Source: JBBRYB01 sp038238115 (GTDB lineage: Bacteria; Actinomycetota; Actinomycetes; Propionibacteriales; Nocardioidaceae). From it: 64,000 bases of DNA. Each line of letters begins with the position of its first letter. Position 1 is the first letter of the stretch. The position numbers and the translations under genes were made by a program. Positions 34,135 through 45,069 of the stretch are shown here, piece by piece. Below the pieces are notes generated by a model. It searched no databases and was not told the origin of the DNA. It was given only the letters and a program-made list of their open reading frames with translations. The stretch covers positions 124,001 to 188,000 of the forward strand of contig JBBRYB010000002.1 in assembly GCA_038238115.1 (NCBI GenBank). The letters are read 5' to 3'.

Positions 34135-35765
34135 TGCGTGTCGATCGCCACCACCCACTGCTGCCGCCAGCACTGCAAGCACCGCTGAGCCGCCGAGAAT
34201 TGCTGGCACGCAGCGGAAGGCTAGGAGCGGGTTTGCTGGTGGCCGGACCTCTTCTGTCGGCCTGCTCGTCCTCCTCTGACACTGGTTCTCAAGGATCACC
34301 AAGCGGCTCTGCAGCGACGGGTACGCCGAAGGCCGGCGGCCTGCTGCACGCTGCTCTGACCGGTGAGCCGGACACCCTCGACCCGGCGACCTCGTCTATC
34401 TATACCGGCGCGCAGGTGTACGACAACATCTTCAGCAAGCTCGTCGACATCAATCCTGATGGCGACTTTCACGGCGTGCTCGCCAAGAAGTGGGACCAAC
34501 GGGACGACAAGACGTGGGTGTTCGACCTCGTCGACGGTGTCATGTTCCACAACGGGGAGAGGTTCACCGGTGACGACGTCAAATACACCTTCGCGCGACT
34601 CCTGGACCCGAAGACGGCCAGCGCGTACGCATCCCTCTACGACACCATCGACGAGGTCGAGGTGGTCAGCCCGACCAACGTGGTCTTCCATCTGAAGACG
34701 CCGTTCGGGCCGTTTCTGTCCAACCTCGCCAACAACGGCGAGATCGTGAACCAGAAGGCGATCGAGTCTGGAGACCCCGCTCGCAACCCGATCGGCACAG
34801 GGCCGTTCCAGTTCGTCGAGTGGGCCCAAGGCGACCACATCACTCTCAAGAAGTTCCCCGGCTACTTCGAGCCAGACAGACCGTACCTGGACCAGATCGA
34901 CTTCCGTTTCCTCCTCGTCGACCAGAGCCGCATCGACGGTCTGTCCTCGGGCGAGCTGGACTGGGTCGACGCGGTACCGCTGCAGCAACTCTCCACCCTG
35001 AAAGACGATCCACGTTTTTCCTATGTGACCTCTCCTACGGCCGGCATCCCGGACTTCCTGTCCATGAACACCGCCATGCCGCCCTTCGACAAGCCCGAGG
35101 TTCGACAGGCGGTCGCCTGGGCCCTTGACCGGGAAGCCATCCGCGCCATCGCCTACTTCGGAGCCGGTGAGGTCGGCGTCGAAGAAGTTCCCAGCGGGTC
35201 GACGTGGTTTGACGGGCAGGACCCCTACGCCGGCGCTCCCGATATCGACAAGGCCAAGTCACTCCTCGCCGACGCCGGCTACGCTGACGGGCTGGCCGTC
35301 GAGTACCTCGGTCTGCCTCAGTATCCCGAGCTGCTGAAGACCGGTGAAGTCGTCCGTGAGCAGCTCAAGGCGGTCGGGATCACCATGAACATCAAGCAGG
35401 TCGATGTCTCGGTCTGGTTCAGCCAATTCTCCAAGGGCGACTACCAGATCACGTCGGCTTATCAGGAGCGCACCATCGACCCGGACAACTTCTACTCGCT
35501 CGTGATCCGGTCAGGCGGACCGATCAACTCGAGTAACTACTCCAACCCGCAGGTCGACGACCTCATCGATCAGGCCCGCACCGAGACCGAGCAAGCCAAG
35601 CGGCAGGCGCTTTACACCCAGATCCGCGACGTGGTCCTCGTGGATGCGCCCCTGATCTTTGTGCACTACGAAACCATCAACTACCTCATGCGCACCGACG
35701 TTGTCGGTTCCACCGTCACTCCGACCCTGGAGCTGAACATGGCCGACGTTGGTTTCAGCACGTAG
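34134..35765 (+). CDS. Peptide/opine-type ABC substrate-binding lipoprotein (SBP family 5)
   Basis: A 543-residue extracytoplasmic solute-binding protein. The N-terminus has a twin-arginine-like SRRELL, a hydrophobic stretch and the lipobox LLSAC (Cys near residue 44), so export through Tat with lipid anchoring is likely. The mature part shows family-5 landmarks: GEPDTLDPATSSIYTGAQVYDNIF, VMFHNGERFTGDDVKYTFARL, NPIGTGPFQFVEW, PEVRQAVAWALDREAI. Ligands of the family include peptides, opines, nickel chelates and sugar acids. The start overlaps the hydrolase stop (TGATG), with AAGGAG upstream. It ends the operon. Confidence 0.93.
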   Translation: MRVDRHHPLLPPALQAPLSRRELLARSGRLGAGLLVAGPLLSACSSSSDTGSQGSPSGSAATGTPKAGGLLHAALTGEPDTLDPATSSIYTGAQVYDNIFSKLVDINPDGDFHGVLAKKWDQRDDKTWVFDLVDGVMFHNGERFTGDDVKYTFARLLDPKTASAYASLYDTIDEVEVVSPTNVVFHLKTPFGPFLSNLANNGEIVNQKAIESGDPARNPIGTGPFQFVEWAQGDHITLKKFPGYFEPDRPYLDQIDFRFLLVDQSRIDGLSSGELDWVDAVPLQQLSTLKDDPRFSYVTSPTAGIPDFLSMNTAMPPFDKPEVRQAVAWALDREAIRAIAYFGAGEVGVEEVPSGSTWFDGQDPYAGAPDIDKAKSLLADAGYADGLAVEYLGLPQYPELLKTGEVVREQLKAVGITMNIKQVDVSVWFSQFSKGDYQITSAYQERTIDPDNFYSLVIRSGGPINSSNYSNPQVDDLIDQARTETEQAKRQALYTQIRDVVLVDAPLIFVHYETINYLMRTDVVGSTVTPTLELNMADVGFST

Positions 35766-36139
35766 CATCATCGACTCTCCACGGGCCTGGCCATGGCGAG
35801 ACAACTTACTTCTCTGCGGTGAACCTCCGCAAACGTGTTGTCGGGCACATCGACCGCAAGGTACAGGTGCGAGCGGTCCAAGTACATGGACCTTGAATCG
35901 CTGACGACCCGTCGGGCCGTACTCGTCATCCTGGCCCGCGGCGCAGCGCAGTCGTCTGACATCACGCGCCCGAGCCGAGCGAATCGCCGAGCTGTGCCAG
36001 ACATTGCGCCCGCTCGAGCGGACCCATGAGCGGCATTGGCGGGCGCTCCGTCGGAGTGCGACATGTTCACGGGACGTCGTGCGGCCACTGGACGCCCGGC
36101 CTGATGACTAGTGTTCGGAGGACCGTGGAGGTCGACGTC
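35766..36139. other. Gene-free stretch
   Basis: About 370 bases after the transporter operon. No gene is supported; short frames (35835-36029 plus) have no family features. It probably contains the operon terminator and the promoter of the SnoaL-like gene, but I see no clear hairpin with a T-tract. Confidence 0.45.
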
Positions 36140-36547
36140 ATGAGCGAGCGCAGCGCAAAGGAAGTCGTAGACGAGATGTTCCGTCGCCAGCAGGCGGGCG
36201 ACGACACCGCGCTCGACCAGCTCGTCGCGGCGGACCTGGTGAACCACGCCGCCGGCCCTCAAGGCCGCGAGGGGCTGAAGAAGATCCTGCGCACCATCGA
36301 TGACGACCTCGGGCCGATCACCGTGGACCAGCACCACCTCATCGGTGACGGCGACCTGGTCGCCCAACACCTCACGCTCCACGGGACCCACCGGGCCTCC
36401 ACCATGCCACTGCTCGCGGACGTGCCCGCCTCCGGCCGTGCCGCGGCCTGGACGTTCATTCACATCTGGCGGGTCGCTGACGGGGTGATCGTCGAGCACT
36501 GGGCATGCCGAGACGACATGGACCTGCTCGAACAGCTACGCCACTGA
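36140..36547 (+). CDS. SnoaL-like polyketide cyclase / ester cyclase family protein
   Basis: A 135-residue NTF2-fold protein: KEVVDEMFRRQQAGDDTALDQLVAADLVNHAAGPQGREGLKKIL, a core strand HLIGDGDLVAQHLTLHGTH, and the C-terminal AWTFIHIWRVADGVIVEHWACRDDMDLLEQL. This is the 'ester cyclase'/SnoaL-like group; most members lack a known substrate. The ATG at 36140 is chosen because MSERSAKEVVDEMF fits the usual start; the frame extends back to 36026. Confidence 0.88.
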   Translation: MSERSAKEVVDEMFRRQQAGDDTALDQLVAADLVNHAAGPQGREGLKKILRTIDDDLGPITVDQHHLIGDGDLVAQHLTLHGTHRASTMPLLADVPASGRAAAWTFIHIWRVADGVIVEHWACRDDMDLLEQLRH

Positions 36548-36721
36548 CCGCCTGCCGACCGACGTCCCAGTACTCCGGGTCAGCTTTCTCCGCCGGCCGA
36601 CAGCGGCACGCTTGGAAAGCCGCAGCCGGCATGGCCGGCAGATGCGGGCAGGCCCGAAATCCATCAAGACATCGCCTGTGTGGTCTCGTCCGAAGCTCCC
36701 GCGGATGGTGGTGCATTTTCT

Positions 36722-37122
36722 GAAGTCGGTGCGTGTGAGTCCCTCGGCATGACCCGCGGGCCACTGGACTGGCTCGAGCCGGTAACCGGCGGGTCGGTGT
36801 GCCACGTGGTCCAGAAGTCGTCGGAGCCGTTGGGCGAGCTTGGCGGGTCGGCCCCGATTGGCATGTGAGCGAGGTGAGCGATCGTTGCAGACGCTCCTCC
36901 ACCTGGATGACGAGGTGGTTGCGGCCTCGGGGATCGACTGGCCCGGCGGTGAGGTGGTGGAGAGCTCGAGGCTCACGAACTCGTCGCCTGGCAGCTTCAG
37001 CATCGTGTGGCCGCCGAACTCGGTCTCGGGCACCATGCCCACCACTTCGTACCCGAGGTTGTGTAGAACTCGAGCGAACGGTCGAGATCCTCGACCTGCA
37101 GGCCGGCGTGCAGCGTCCTCAT
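36722..37122 (-). pseudogene. VOC/glyoxalase family protein broken by several frameshifts
   Basis: Reading minus-strand frames in turn reconstructs one VOC protein: MRTLHAGLQVEDLDRSLEFYT, then NLGYEVVGMVPETEFGGHTM and LPGDEFVSLEL, then NHLVIQVEERLQRSLTSLT, then IGADPPSSPNGSDDFWTTWHT, then AGYRLEPVQWPAGHAEGLT. Each hand-over needs a single-base change, at least four in all. The ATG at 37122 overlaps the stop of the upstream DHFR-like gene (ATGA), so the two were an operon. The ending GYR-EPVQWPAGHA is typical of glyoxalase-I-like VOC proteins. Confidence 0.75.
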
Positions 37123-37739
37123 TGTGAGCTCCCGTTCGACGGCTCGCTCACGGGGAACATGAGGTGGGTGACGCGGTCCCCTTGGATGCAAACGGTCGGA
37201 TCGCCCAGAGGGGCATCGTTCACCGACAGCTCGCCGAAGAACGGGCGGCCCTGGCCCATGACCACGGGTACCAGGTCGATGGCCACCGCGTCGAGCAAAC
37301 CGAGTTCGAGGCACTGCCGGGCAATGGTGCCGGCGGTCACCGCCACGGTGTGCTCCCCGACGATCTCCTGCGCCTTCGCCACCGCGGCCTGCACGCCGTC
37401 GGTGATGAAGTGGAACGGGGCACCGGGGTGAGCCTCAACCCAGTCCATCGGGACCTGATGGGTCACCACGACCACTGGCACGTCCGCCGTGTGCGTGCCG
37501 TCCCATCCTCCGGTGAAGTCGAACAGCGTCCGCCCGCACACGAGAGCACCCAGCCCATCGAGCCACTGGCTCCAGTACTCGGCGCTAGGAGGGGTCAGGT
37601 GGAACGTGATGTCGGGATTGATCGTGGGGAGCTCGACCTTCCCGTTCTGCAACCAGTCGAAGAGCCGGCCGATCGTGTTGTCGTGCTTGGCGATGTAGCC
37701 GTCCAGCGACATCGACGCGTTTGCGACGACCTGTCCCAT
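37119..37739 (-). CDS. Dihydrofolate reductase-like (RibD C-terminal domain) protein
   Basis: A 206-residue DHFR-fold protein: N-terminal VVANASMSLDGYIAKHDNTIG, the substrate-side LVCGRTLFDFTGGWDGTHTADVPVVVVTH, AVAKAQEIVGEHTVAVTAGTIARQCLELGLLDAVAIDLVPVVMGQGRPFF. This matches the broad 'dihydrofolate reductase family protein' group of actinobacteria, which are NADPH-dependent reductases of unknown substrate, not folate DHFR itself. The gene is intact and was followed by the now-broken VOC gene. Confidence 0.9.
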   Translation of the reverse strand: MGQVVANASMSLDGYIAKHDNTIGRLFDWLQNGKVELPTINPDITFHLTPPSAEYWSQWLDGLGALVCGRTLFDFTGGWDGTHTADVPVVVVTHQVPMDWVEAHPGAPFHFITDGVQAAVAKAQEIVGEHTVAVTAGTIARQCLELGLLDAVAIDLVPVVMGQGRPFFGELSVNDAPLGDPTVCIQGDRVTHLMFPVSEPSNGSSQ

Positions 37740-38127
37740 ATCTTGCCCCTTCGCTCGAGAGTGGATTCCAAGTACGGACCCGTGAGGGGCGAGGAACTCA
37801 TCGAACCGAGCGACCCCTCGTCAGCTTGATGGGGCGTCGCCACGGTCGCTGACAGGGCGTCAAGACGCTGCCGGCGATGCCGGCGACTTGTCAACGCGGC
37901 CGTTTCGTCGCCCACGTCTCGTAGATGGTGAACCCGCGCTACACGCTGCGTTGCCCAGATTGCTGTTGATGGTCCCCGGGGGCCCAGGAAGCGTGTCTAA
38001 CACGAAGCCTGGCCGGAATCTGGCCGGCATGACAGCAAGGGAGCACCGACATGGAAAGCGTCGTCCTTACGGTAGGAACCCCGCCGTCGGCATCGTGGCT
38101 TACCCACCCGCGCAGGAGCACGAGCAG
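37740..38127. other. Stretch with decayed sequence
   Basis: About 390 bases without a supported gene. Its right end may contain the unrecognisable N-terminal part of the DHFR-like pseudogene that follows. Confidence 0.4.
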
Positions 38128-38519
38128 ATGACGGGACACTGGGGGTCGTCGGGCTCGCCCTTCGCCGCCCCGATGAACGACATCCCCAGGGTCGTGTTGT
38201 CCTCGCCCATCGAACGTGCTGACTGGCCGGAGTCGCGTACGCGGCGGACCGCTGGCCGAGGAGATCGCCACTTTGAACGACGAAATCGGCAACGGCATCG
38301 TGCTCGCCCACGGCTGGCCATCGTTTGCCCCAGCCCTGACCGGAGAACGGCTGGTCGACGAGTTTCGGGTTGTTCTGTGGCCGGTCGTTGCGGGCGATCG
38401 CGACGGTGATCGCTGATTCGCTGACCTGACCGGACCTGGCCGAGCCGCAGTCGCTGTAGCTGGTCGACTCCACCGACTTCCACGACGGCTCCGGCGTGCG
38501 CCTCTACGGGGCGGCCTGA
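38128..38519 (+). pseudogene. Second DHFR-like (RibD C-terminal) gene, decayed
   Basis: Frame one gives MTGHWGSSGSPFAAPMNDIP then RVVLSSPIERADWPESR; near 38232-38240 the match moves to another frame, giving VRGGPLAEEIATLNDEIGNG then IVLAHGWPSFAPAL and LVDEFRVVLWPVVAGD. A third segment DLAEPQSL-stop-LVDSTDF ending RLYGAA reaches the stop at 38519 and contains an in-frame TAG at 38457. This order (PFAAPMN, RVV-S, ADWP-S, LAEEI, AHG, LVDE-R-V--PV, LVDST) is that of the dihydrofolate reductase family. It is a relic, different from the intact copy next door. Confidence 0.72.
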
Positions 38520-38833
38520 CGTCGGCAGAGGTGGCGCCGTGGATCTCACCGTGCTCATGGGGTGTGCTGACGCCGCATGCCGCGGCCGGGCCTGAGGTGG
38601 AGCTCCTCGACATGACATCGGGCCGGATCACGGCCGTGGTGGCCGGGTCCGCTGGTACGGCCGCTCGCAGCCGTTGAACCGCTCCGGCGGCTCGGGCCGC
38701 CAAGCCGGTTGATCGGCTCGAAGACAGACCGCCGGCCCGGGCCGCAGCACGCGGCGACTATGGTCTCGGCATGGTCACACCGTCCCGAAAGCCTTGCTTC
38801 GTGAAGAACCGGCGAGACTCCTAGGATGGACGA
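38520..38833. other. Gene-free stretch before the thioredoxin-like gene
   Basis: About 310 bases; nothing recognised. It probably carries the promoter of the downstream gene. Confidence 0.4.
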
Positions 38834-39763
38834 ATGACGGTTCCCCAGTTCTCCCGGCCCGGTGCGGTCGACCTGTCGGCGCTACGACCGGCGCCGTCCC
38901 CTGCGGGTGGCGGCGCCGGTGCCGCAGGTGGGGTCTATGCGTTCGACGTCGTCGGAGAGCAGTCCCTGCGAGCCGACGTGGTGGAGCGGTCGCTCAGTGT
39001 CGTCGTGGTTGTCAGCTTCTGGTCCGAGCAGTCGCCTGCCTCGGTGGAGATCAATGCCACGTTGACACGGCTCGCCGACGAGTTCGGGGGCCGGTTCCTC
39101 TTCGCCCGGGTCGATGTAGGCAGTCAGCCCGAGCTGGCCCAGGCGCTCGGTATCCCGCAGGTGCCGCTGGTCGTGGCCGCCTTACGCGGACAGCTGGCCC
39201 CGTTGATCCAGGATCCACTGCCGGAGCAGGAGATGCGCACGGTCATCGAGCAGGTGTTGCAGGCCGCCGCCGCAAATGGGGTGGCCGGGGTGGCCGAGCC
39301 GGTAGGCCCGGCTGCCGACGTCGACCCCTCCGAGATGGACGAGACCGAGCCCGAGCCGAGGTGGCCCGCTGCCGAGGCCGCCCTGCTCTCCGGAGATCTG
39401 GACACCGCCATCTCGGAGTATGAAGCGGCGCTCACGGCTGCGCCGGGCGACGACGAGGCCCTGCTCGGCCTTTCTCAGAGCAGGCTGCTGAAGCGCACCC
39501 AAGGAGTCGACCCAGCGACGGCTCGGGATGCGGCCGCACAGCAGCCCAGCGACGTGGCGGCGCAGACTCTCGTGGCAGACCTCGATCTCCTCGGAGAGCA
39601 CGTCGAGGACGCGTTCTCCCGGCTCGTCGACCTCGTACGCCGCACCAGCGACTCCGAGCGCGACGAGGCGCGCCGGCACCTGATCGAGATGTTCGCCGTC
39701 GTGGGTGACGGCGACCCACGCGTGGTGAAGGCGCGCCAGATGTTGGCCAGCGCCCTGTTCTGA
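38834..39763 (+). CDS. Thioredoxin-fold protein with TPR-like C-terminus (CnoX/YbbN-like), without CXXC
   Basis: A 309-residue protein. A Pro/Ala/Gly-rich leader of about 30 residues is followed by a thioredoxin domain (about 38-145): VVVVSFWSEQSPASVEINATLTRLADEF and FARVDVGSQPELAQALGIPQVPLVVA with the cis-Pro. The active-site position reads SEQS instead of CxxC, so it cannot be a dithiol oxidoreductase. The C-terminal part (about 180-309) is helical and TPR-like (AALLSGDLDTAISEYEAALTAAPGDDEALLGL and the end ARRHLIEMFAVVGDGDPRVVKARQMLASALF). This is the CnoX/YbbN architecture, linked in Escherichia coli to chaperone handover; a holdase role is inference. Confidence 0.9.
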   Translation: MTVPQFSRPGAVDLSALRPAPSPAGGGAGAAGGVYAFDVVGEQSLRADVVERSLSVVVVVSFWSEQSPASVEINATLTRLADEFGGRFLFARVDVGSQPELAQALGIPQVPLVVAALRGQLAPLIQDPLPEQEMRTVIEQVLQAAAANGVAGVAEPVGPAADVDPSEMDETEPEPRWPAAEAALLSGDLDTAISEYEAALTAAPGDDEALLGLSQSRLLKRTQGVDPATARDAAAQQPSDVAAQTLVADLDLLGEHVEDAFSRLVDLVRRTSDSERDEARRHLIEMFAVVGDGDPRVVKARQMLASALF

Positions 39764-39797
39764 CGCGGTTCGCGACCGAGCTGGGACGCGTGGTGTG

Positions 39798-42014
39798 CTA
39801 TGACGAGCTGAGGGTCCTCTCCTGCTGCGAGCTTTTCTGCGAGCTCAGCCAGATCGTGCCGAGCGGTGGGAGCTGGATGACGGCAGAGGCCGGGCGACCG
39901 TGCCAGGGCTTGGTGGTGGCATCGACCGCACCGAGGTTGCCGACTCCCGACCCGGAGTACGCTTCGGCGTCGGTGTTGATGATCTCAGCCCAGGTTCCTT
40001 GAACCGGCAGCCCGACCCGGTAGTCGTGGCGTGGCACTGCCGCGAAGTTCGCGATGCAGGCGACGTGGCTGCCGTCTCGGCCCGAGCGAAGGAAGCTGAA
40101 GACGTTGTTCGTGCTGTCGTTGGCGTCGATCCAGCTGAACCCGGCCGGGTCCTGATCCTGCGACCACAGCGCCTGGCTGGCTCGGTAGGTCTGGTTCAGG
40201 TCAGCCACAAGGTCGTGGACACCACGGTGCTCGACGTGGTCGAGCAGCCACCAATCGAGCTCGCGACCGTCGGCCCACTCGGCTTCCTGGGCGAGCTCGA
40301 TGCCCATGAAGATGAGCTGCTTGCCGGGATGTGCCCACATGTAGGCCAGGTAGGCGCGCAGGTTGGCCAGCTGGCGCCACCGGTCGCCCGGCATCTTGCG
40401 CAGCAAGGAGCCCTTGCCGTGCACCACCTCGTCGTGCGAGATCGGCAGTACGTAGTTCTCGGCGTACGCGTACATCATCGAAAACGTCATCTGGTGATGG
40501 TGGTACTGCCGGTGAACCGGATCGTTGGCCATGTAGCCCAACGAGTCGTGCATCCAGCCCATGTTCCATTTGAACCCGAAGCCCAGCCCTCCGACGTGGG
40601 TGGGGCGGGTCACGCCTGGCCAGGCGGTCGACTCCTCGGCGATCGTCACGATGCCGGGCACCCGCTTGTAGCAGGTGGCGTTGACCTCCTGCAGGAATGA
40701 GACCGCTTCGAGGTTCTCGCGTCCGCCGTAGACGTTGGGGGTCCACTCACCAGCCTCGCGGGAGTAGTCCAGGTAGAGCATCGACGCGACACCATCGACG
40801 CGCAGGCCGTCTGCGTGGAACTCCTCCATCCAGTACAGCGCGTTCGCCACCAGGAAGTTACGGACCTCCTTGCGACCGAAGTTGAAGATGTACGAGCCCC
40901 ACTCGGGGTGCCATCCGCGTTGTGGGTTTGGGTCCTCGTACAGCGGCGTGCCGTCGAAGTTGACGAGCGCGAAGTCATCGGTGGCGAAGTGTCCCGGCAC
41001 CCAGTCGAGGATGACCCCGACTCCGGCCTGGTGCATGCGGTCCACGAAGTAGCGGAAGTCGTCGGGGCCGCCGAGGCGTGCCGTCGGTGCGAAGAACGAC
41101 GTGACGTGATACCCCCAGGACCCGGCGAACGGATGCTCCATCACCGGCATCAGCTCCACGTGTGTGAAGCCCAACGCGGCCACATAGGACACGAGCTCGT
41201 CGGCCAGGTCCCGGTAACCGAGGTCCTGGCGCCAGGAGGCAAGGTGCACTTCGTAGACACTCATCGCGGTGTCGACGCGCTGGGTGCGCGGGCGGCCCTC
41301 GATCCAGGCCTCGTCGCCCCACTCGTACGACGATCCGAACACCACCGAAGCGCGCTCGGGTGGCACTTGGGTGCGCTGGGCGAGCGGGTCCGCCTTCTGC
41401 CGCCACTGGCCGTCGGCGCCGAGGATCTCGTACTTGTACAGAGCGCCGTTGCCGACGCCGGGAACGAAGATCTCCCAGATCCCGGACACGCCGAGCCTGC
41501 GCATGGGTTGCGCCCGCCCGTCCCAGAAGTTGAAGTCGCCGGCGACTCGGACGCCTCGCGCATGCGGTGCCCAGACCGCGAACGACGTGCCGGTCACCGC
41601 GCCGTGCGCAGACTCGTAGGTCTGCACATGGGCGCCCAGCACCTCCCAGAGCTGCTCGTGACGGCCCTCGTTGATCAGGTGCTGGTCCATCTCGCGCACG
41701 GTCGGCAGGTAGCGGTAGGGGTCGTCGTAGAGCGCGCGCGAGCCGCCGTCGTACTCGATCTCGAGGCGGTAGTCGGTGACCTCCGGCGCGTTGAGCACGC
41801 CGACCCAGACCCCCTCATGCTCATGCCTCATGGTCACGTCCCCGGTGGGAGCCTTGATCGTCACACTTCGGGCGAGCGGCCGTAGCGTACGGATCGTCAC
41901 CCGGCCGCCGTCCACGTGCGGCCCCAGTACGTCGTGCGGCGCGCCGTGACGTCCGGCGACCAGGTCGTTCAGCTCGCCGACGGGTACCGCTAGGGGAACG
42001 GGCTCGGTGGGCAT
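39798..42014 (-). CDS. glgB: 1,4-alpha-glucan branching enzyme
   Basis: A 738-residue GH13 enzyme that makes alpha-1,6 branches. Two N-terminal beta-sandwich regions (about 10-200, including the CBM48-type VWAPHARGVRVAGDFNFWDG) precede the barrel. The catalytic triad is visible: nucleophile Asp in GLRVDGVASMLYLDYSR, acid Glu in TIAEESTAWPGV and Asp in PISHDEVVHGKGSL. The ATG at 42014 has GAGGAG five bases upstream and lies 1 base past the maltokinase stop. Last gene of the glgE-treS-mak-glgB operon; it branches the glucan that GlgE extends. Confidence 0.96.
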   Translation of the reverse strand: MPTEPVPLAVPVGELNDLVAGRHGAPHDVLGPHVDGGRVTIRTLRPLARSVTIKAPTGDVTMRHEHEGVWVGVLNAPEVTDYRLEIEYDGGSRALYDDPYRYLPTVREMDQHLINEGRHEQLWEVLGAHVQTYESAHGAVTGTSFAVWAPHARGVRVAGDFNFWDGRAQPMRRLGVSGIWEIFVPGVGNGALYKYEILGADGQWRQKADPLAQRTQVPPERASVVFGSSYEWGDEAWIEGRPRTQRVDTAMSVYEVHLASWRQDLGYRDLADELVSYVAALGFTHVELMPVMEHPFAGSWGYHVTSFFAPTARLGGPDDFRYFVDRMHQAGVGVILDWVPGHFATDDFALVNFDGTPLYEDPNPQRGWHPEWGSYIFNFGRKEVRNFLVANALYWMEEFHADGLRVDGVASMLYLDYSREAGEWTPNVYGGRENLEAVSFLQEVNATCYKRVPGIVTIAEESTAWPGVTRPTHVGGLGFGFKWNMGWMHDSLGYMANDPVHRQYHHHQMTFSMMYAYAENYVLPISHDEVVHGKGSLLRKMPGDRWRQLANLRAYLAYMWAHPGKQLIFMGIELAQEAEWADGRELDWWLLDHVEHRGVHDLVADLNQTYRASQALWSQDQDPAGFSWIDANDSTNNVFSFLRSGRDGSHVACIANFAAVPRHDYRVGLPVQGTWAEIINTDAEAYSGSGVGNLGAVDATTKPWHGRPASAVIQLPPLGTIWLSSQKSSQQERTLSSS

Positions 42015-42015
42015 G

Positions 42016-43400
42016 TCACTCCTCGGCGGCAATGCGGGCGATAGCGTGCATCGGGATCGTCAGCCAGGCCGGTCGGTTGCGGGCCTCGTAGACGGCTTCG
42101 TAGACGGCCTTGTCGGTCTCGTAGGCGCGCAGCAACACGGGGTGGCTCGACGCGTCCTCCTTCGTCGCGGTCGAGTAGCCCTCGAGGAACGCCTCGCGGT
42201 TGCGTTGCGACCACTCGTCGGCGCGGTAGCGGAGGTGGTCGCTGGTGCCGAACTCGTGCAGCGTCACCCCGGCGGCGTAGTCGAATGATCGGAGCATCCC
42301 CGCGACGTCTCGCAAGGCGGCGTCGAAGGCCATCCGCTCCGAGAGGCTCTTGGCCGGCTCCCCCTCGAAGTCGATGAGCTTCCAGCCCTTGACCGTGCGC
42401 AGCGTCTGGCCGAGATGCAGGTCGCCGTGCACCCGCTGGACCGGGATAGGGGTCTCGAGCTCCTCCAGGGCGTGGAACCGCGAGCGCAGTCCGATGGAGT
42501 AGGCGGCCAGTTCCGGCACAACTGCGATGGCGGCGTCGAGCCGTAGCCCCATCGTGGAGGCCAGGCCACGCAGCTGCTCGGGGGACAAGGTCGCGGTGCC
42601 GAACACGTCCGCCAGATTGGCATGCACGTGTGCGGTGGCCTCCCCGAGGCGTTGTGACTCACCGGCGAAGTCGCCACCGACTTCGTCGGCGTGCAGGTCC
42701 TCTTCGACGAGGAGGTCGCGCACGCTCGACAGGGCTATCGTCCAGCCGTCGGTCGCCGTGCGAAGGAACACCTGGAGCATGGCCAGGTCACCGGTCGACG
42801 AGCGCCCCTCGGCGTCGGACCACGACCCGGAGATCCAGCCCAGCAGGGGTGCGACGTTTTCCGACCCGTGACGGGTGAGCGCGTCGTGGATCTCGATGTC
42901 GGGGTTACAGCCTGCGCTGATGCGCCGGAACAGCTTGAGGATCGCCTCCTCGCCGAAGGCGATGGAGGTGTTGGACTGTTCCGCGGTCATCACAATCCCG
43001 GTCGCGTTGGCCTCAGGGAGCTCCGCACCTTCGACGACCTCGAACCGCAGGTCCTCGGTCGTACGTCGGTTGAGGAAGCCGTCCAGCAGCAGCGCGGAGG
43101 CGGGTCTCAGGTAGACGGCGTCGTAGGCAGTCACCCGACCCAGCTCCGGATGGTCGAGCTCGCCCACAAGGGCGTGCACAAGCCCCGGGTCGGGCTCGTC
43201 GAGATACGCCACGGGAAACTGGTAGTTGTCCTGCTTGCCGTCGGCGAAGTCGACGGTGACGACCTCGATGCGCACCTTCGGCTGTTCCTCCGACAGCCAG
43301 GACATGGCGTGGATGTGAGACACCGAGAACTCACGCCCTTTGCCGGCGAACCACCGCCTCGAGGCGAAGTAGGTCGCGAGATGGTCGTGGAACTCGGGTG

Positions 43401-43404
<4 letters not shown>
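42016..43404 (-). CDS. mak: Maltokinase
   Basis: A 462-residue kinase that makes maltose-1-phosphate from maltose and ATP. The N-terminal cap begins HLATYFASRRWFAGKGREF, a maltokinase hallmark. The phosphotransferase-like C-lobe has the catalytic VHGDLHLGQTL (Asp near 318) and the Mg-binding LIDFEGEPAKSLSERM. The GTG start at 43404 overlaps the treS stop as GTGA; the frame open upstream to 44079 is antisense-like and rejected. In many actinobacteria Mak is fused to TreS; here the two are separate but coupled. Confidence 0.95.
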
Positions 43405-45065
<1,661 letters not shown>

Positions 45066-45069
45066 GGGC

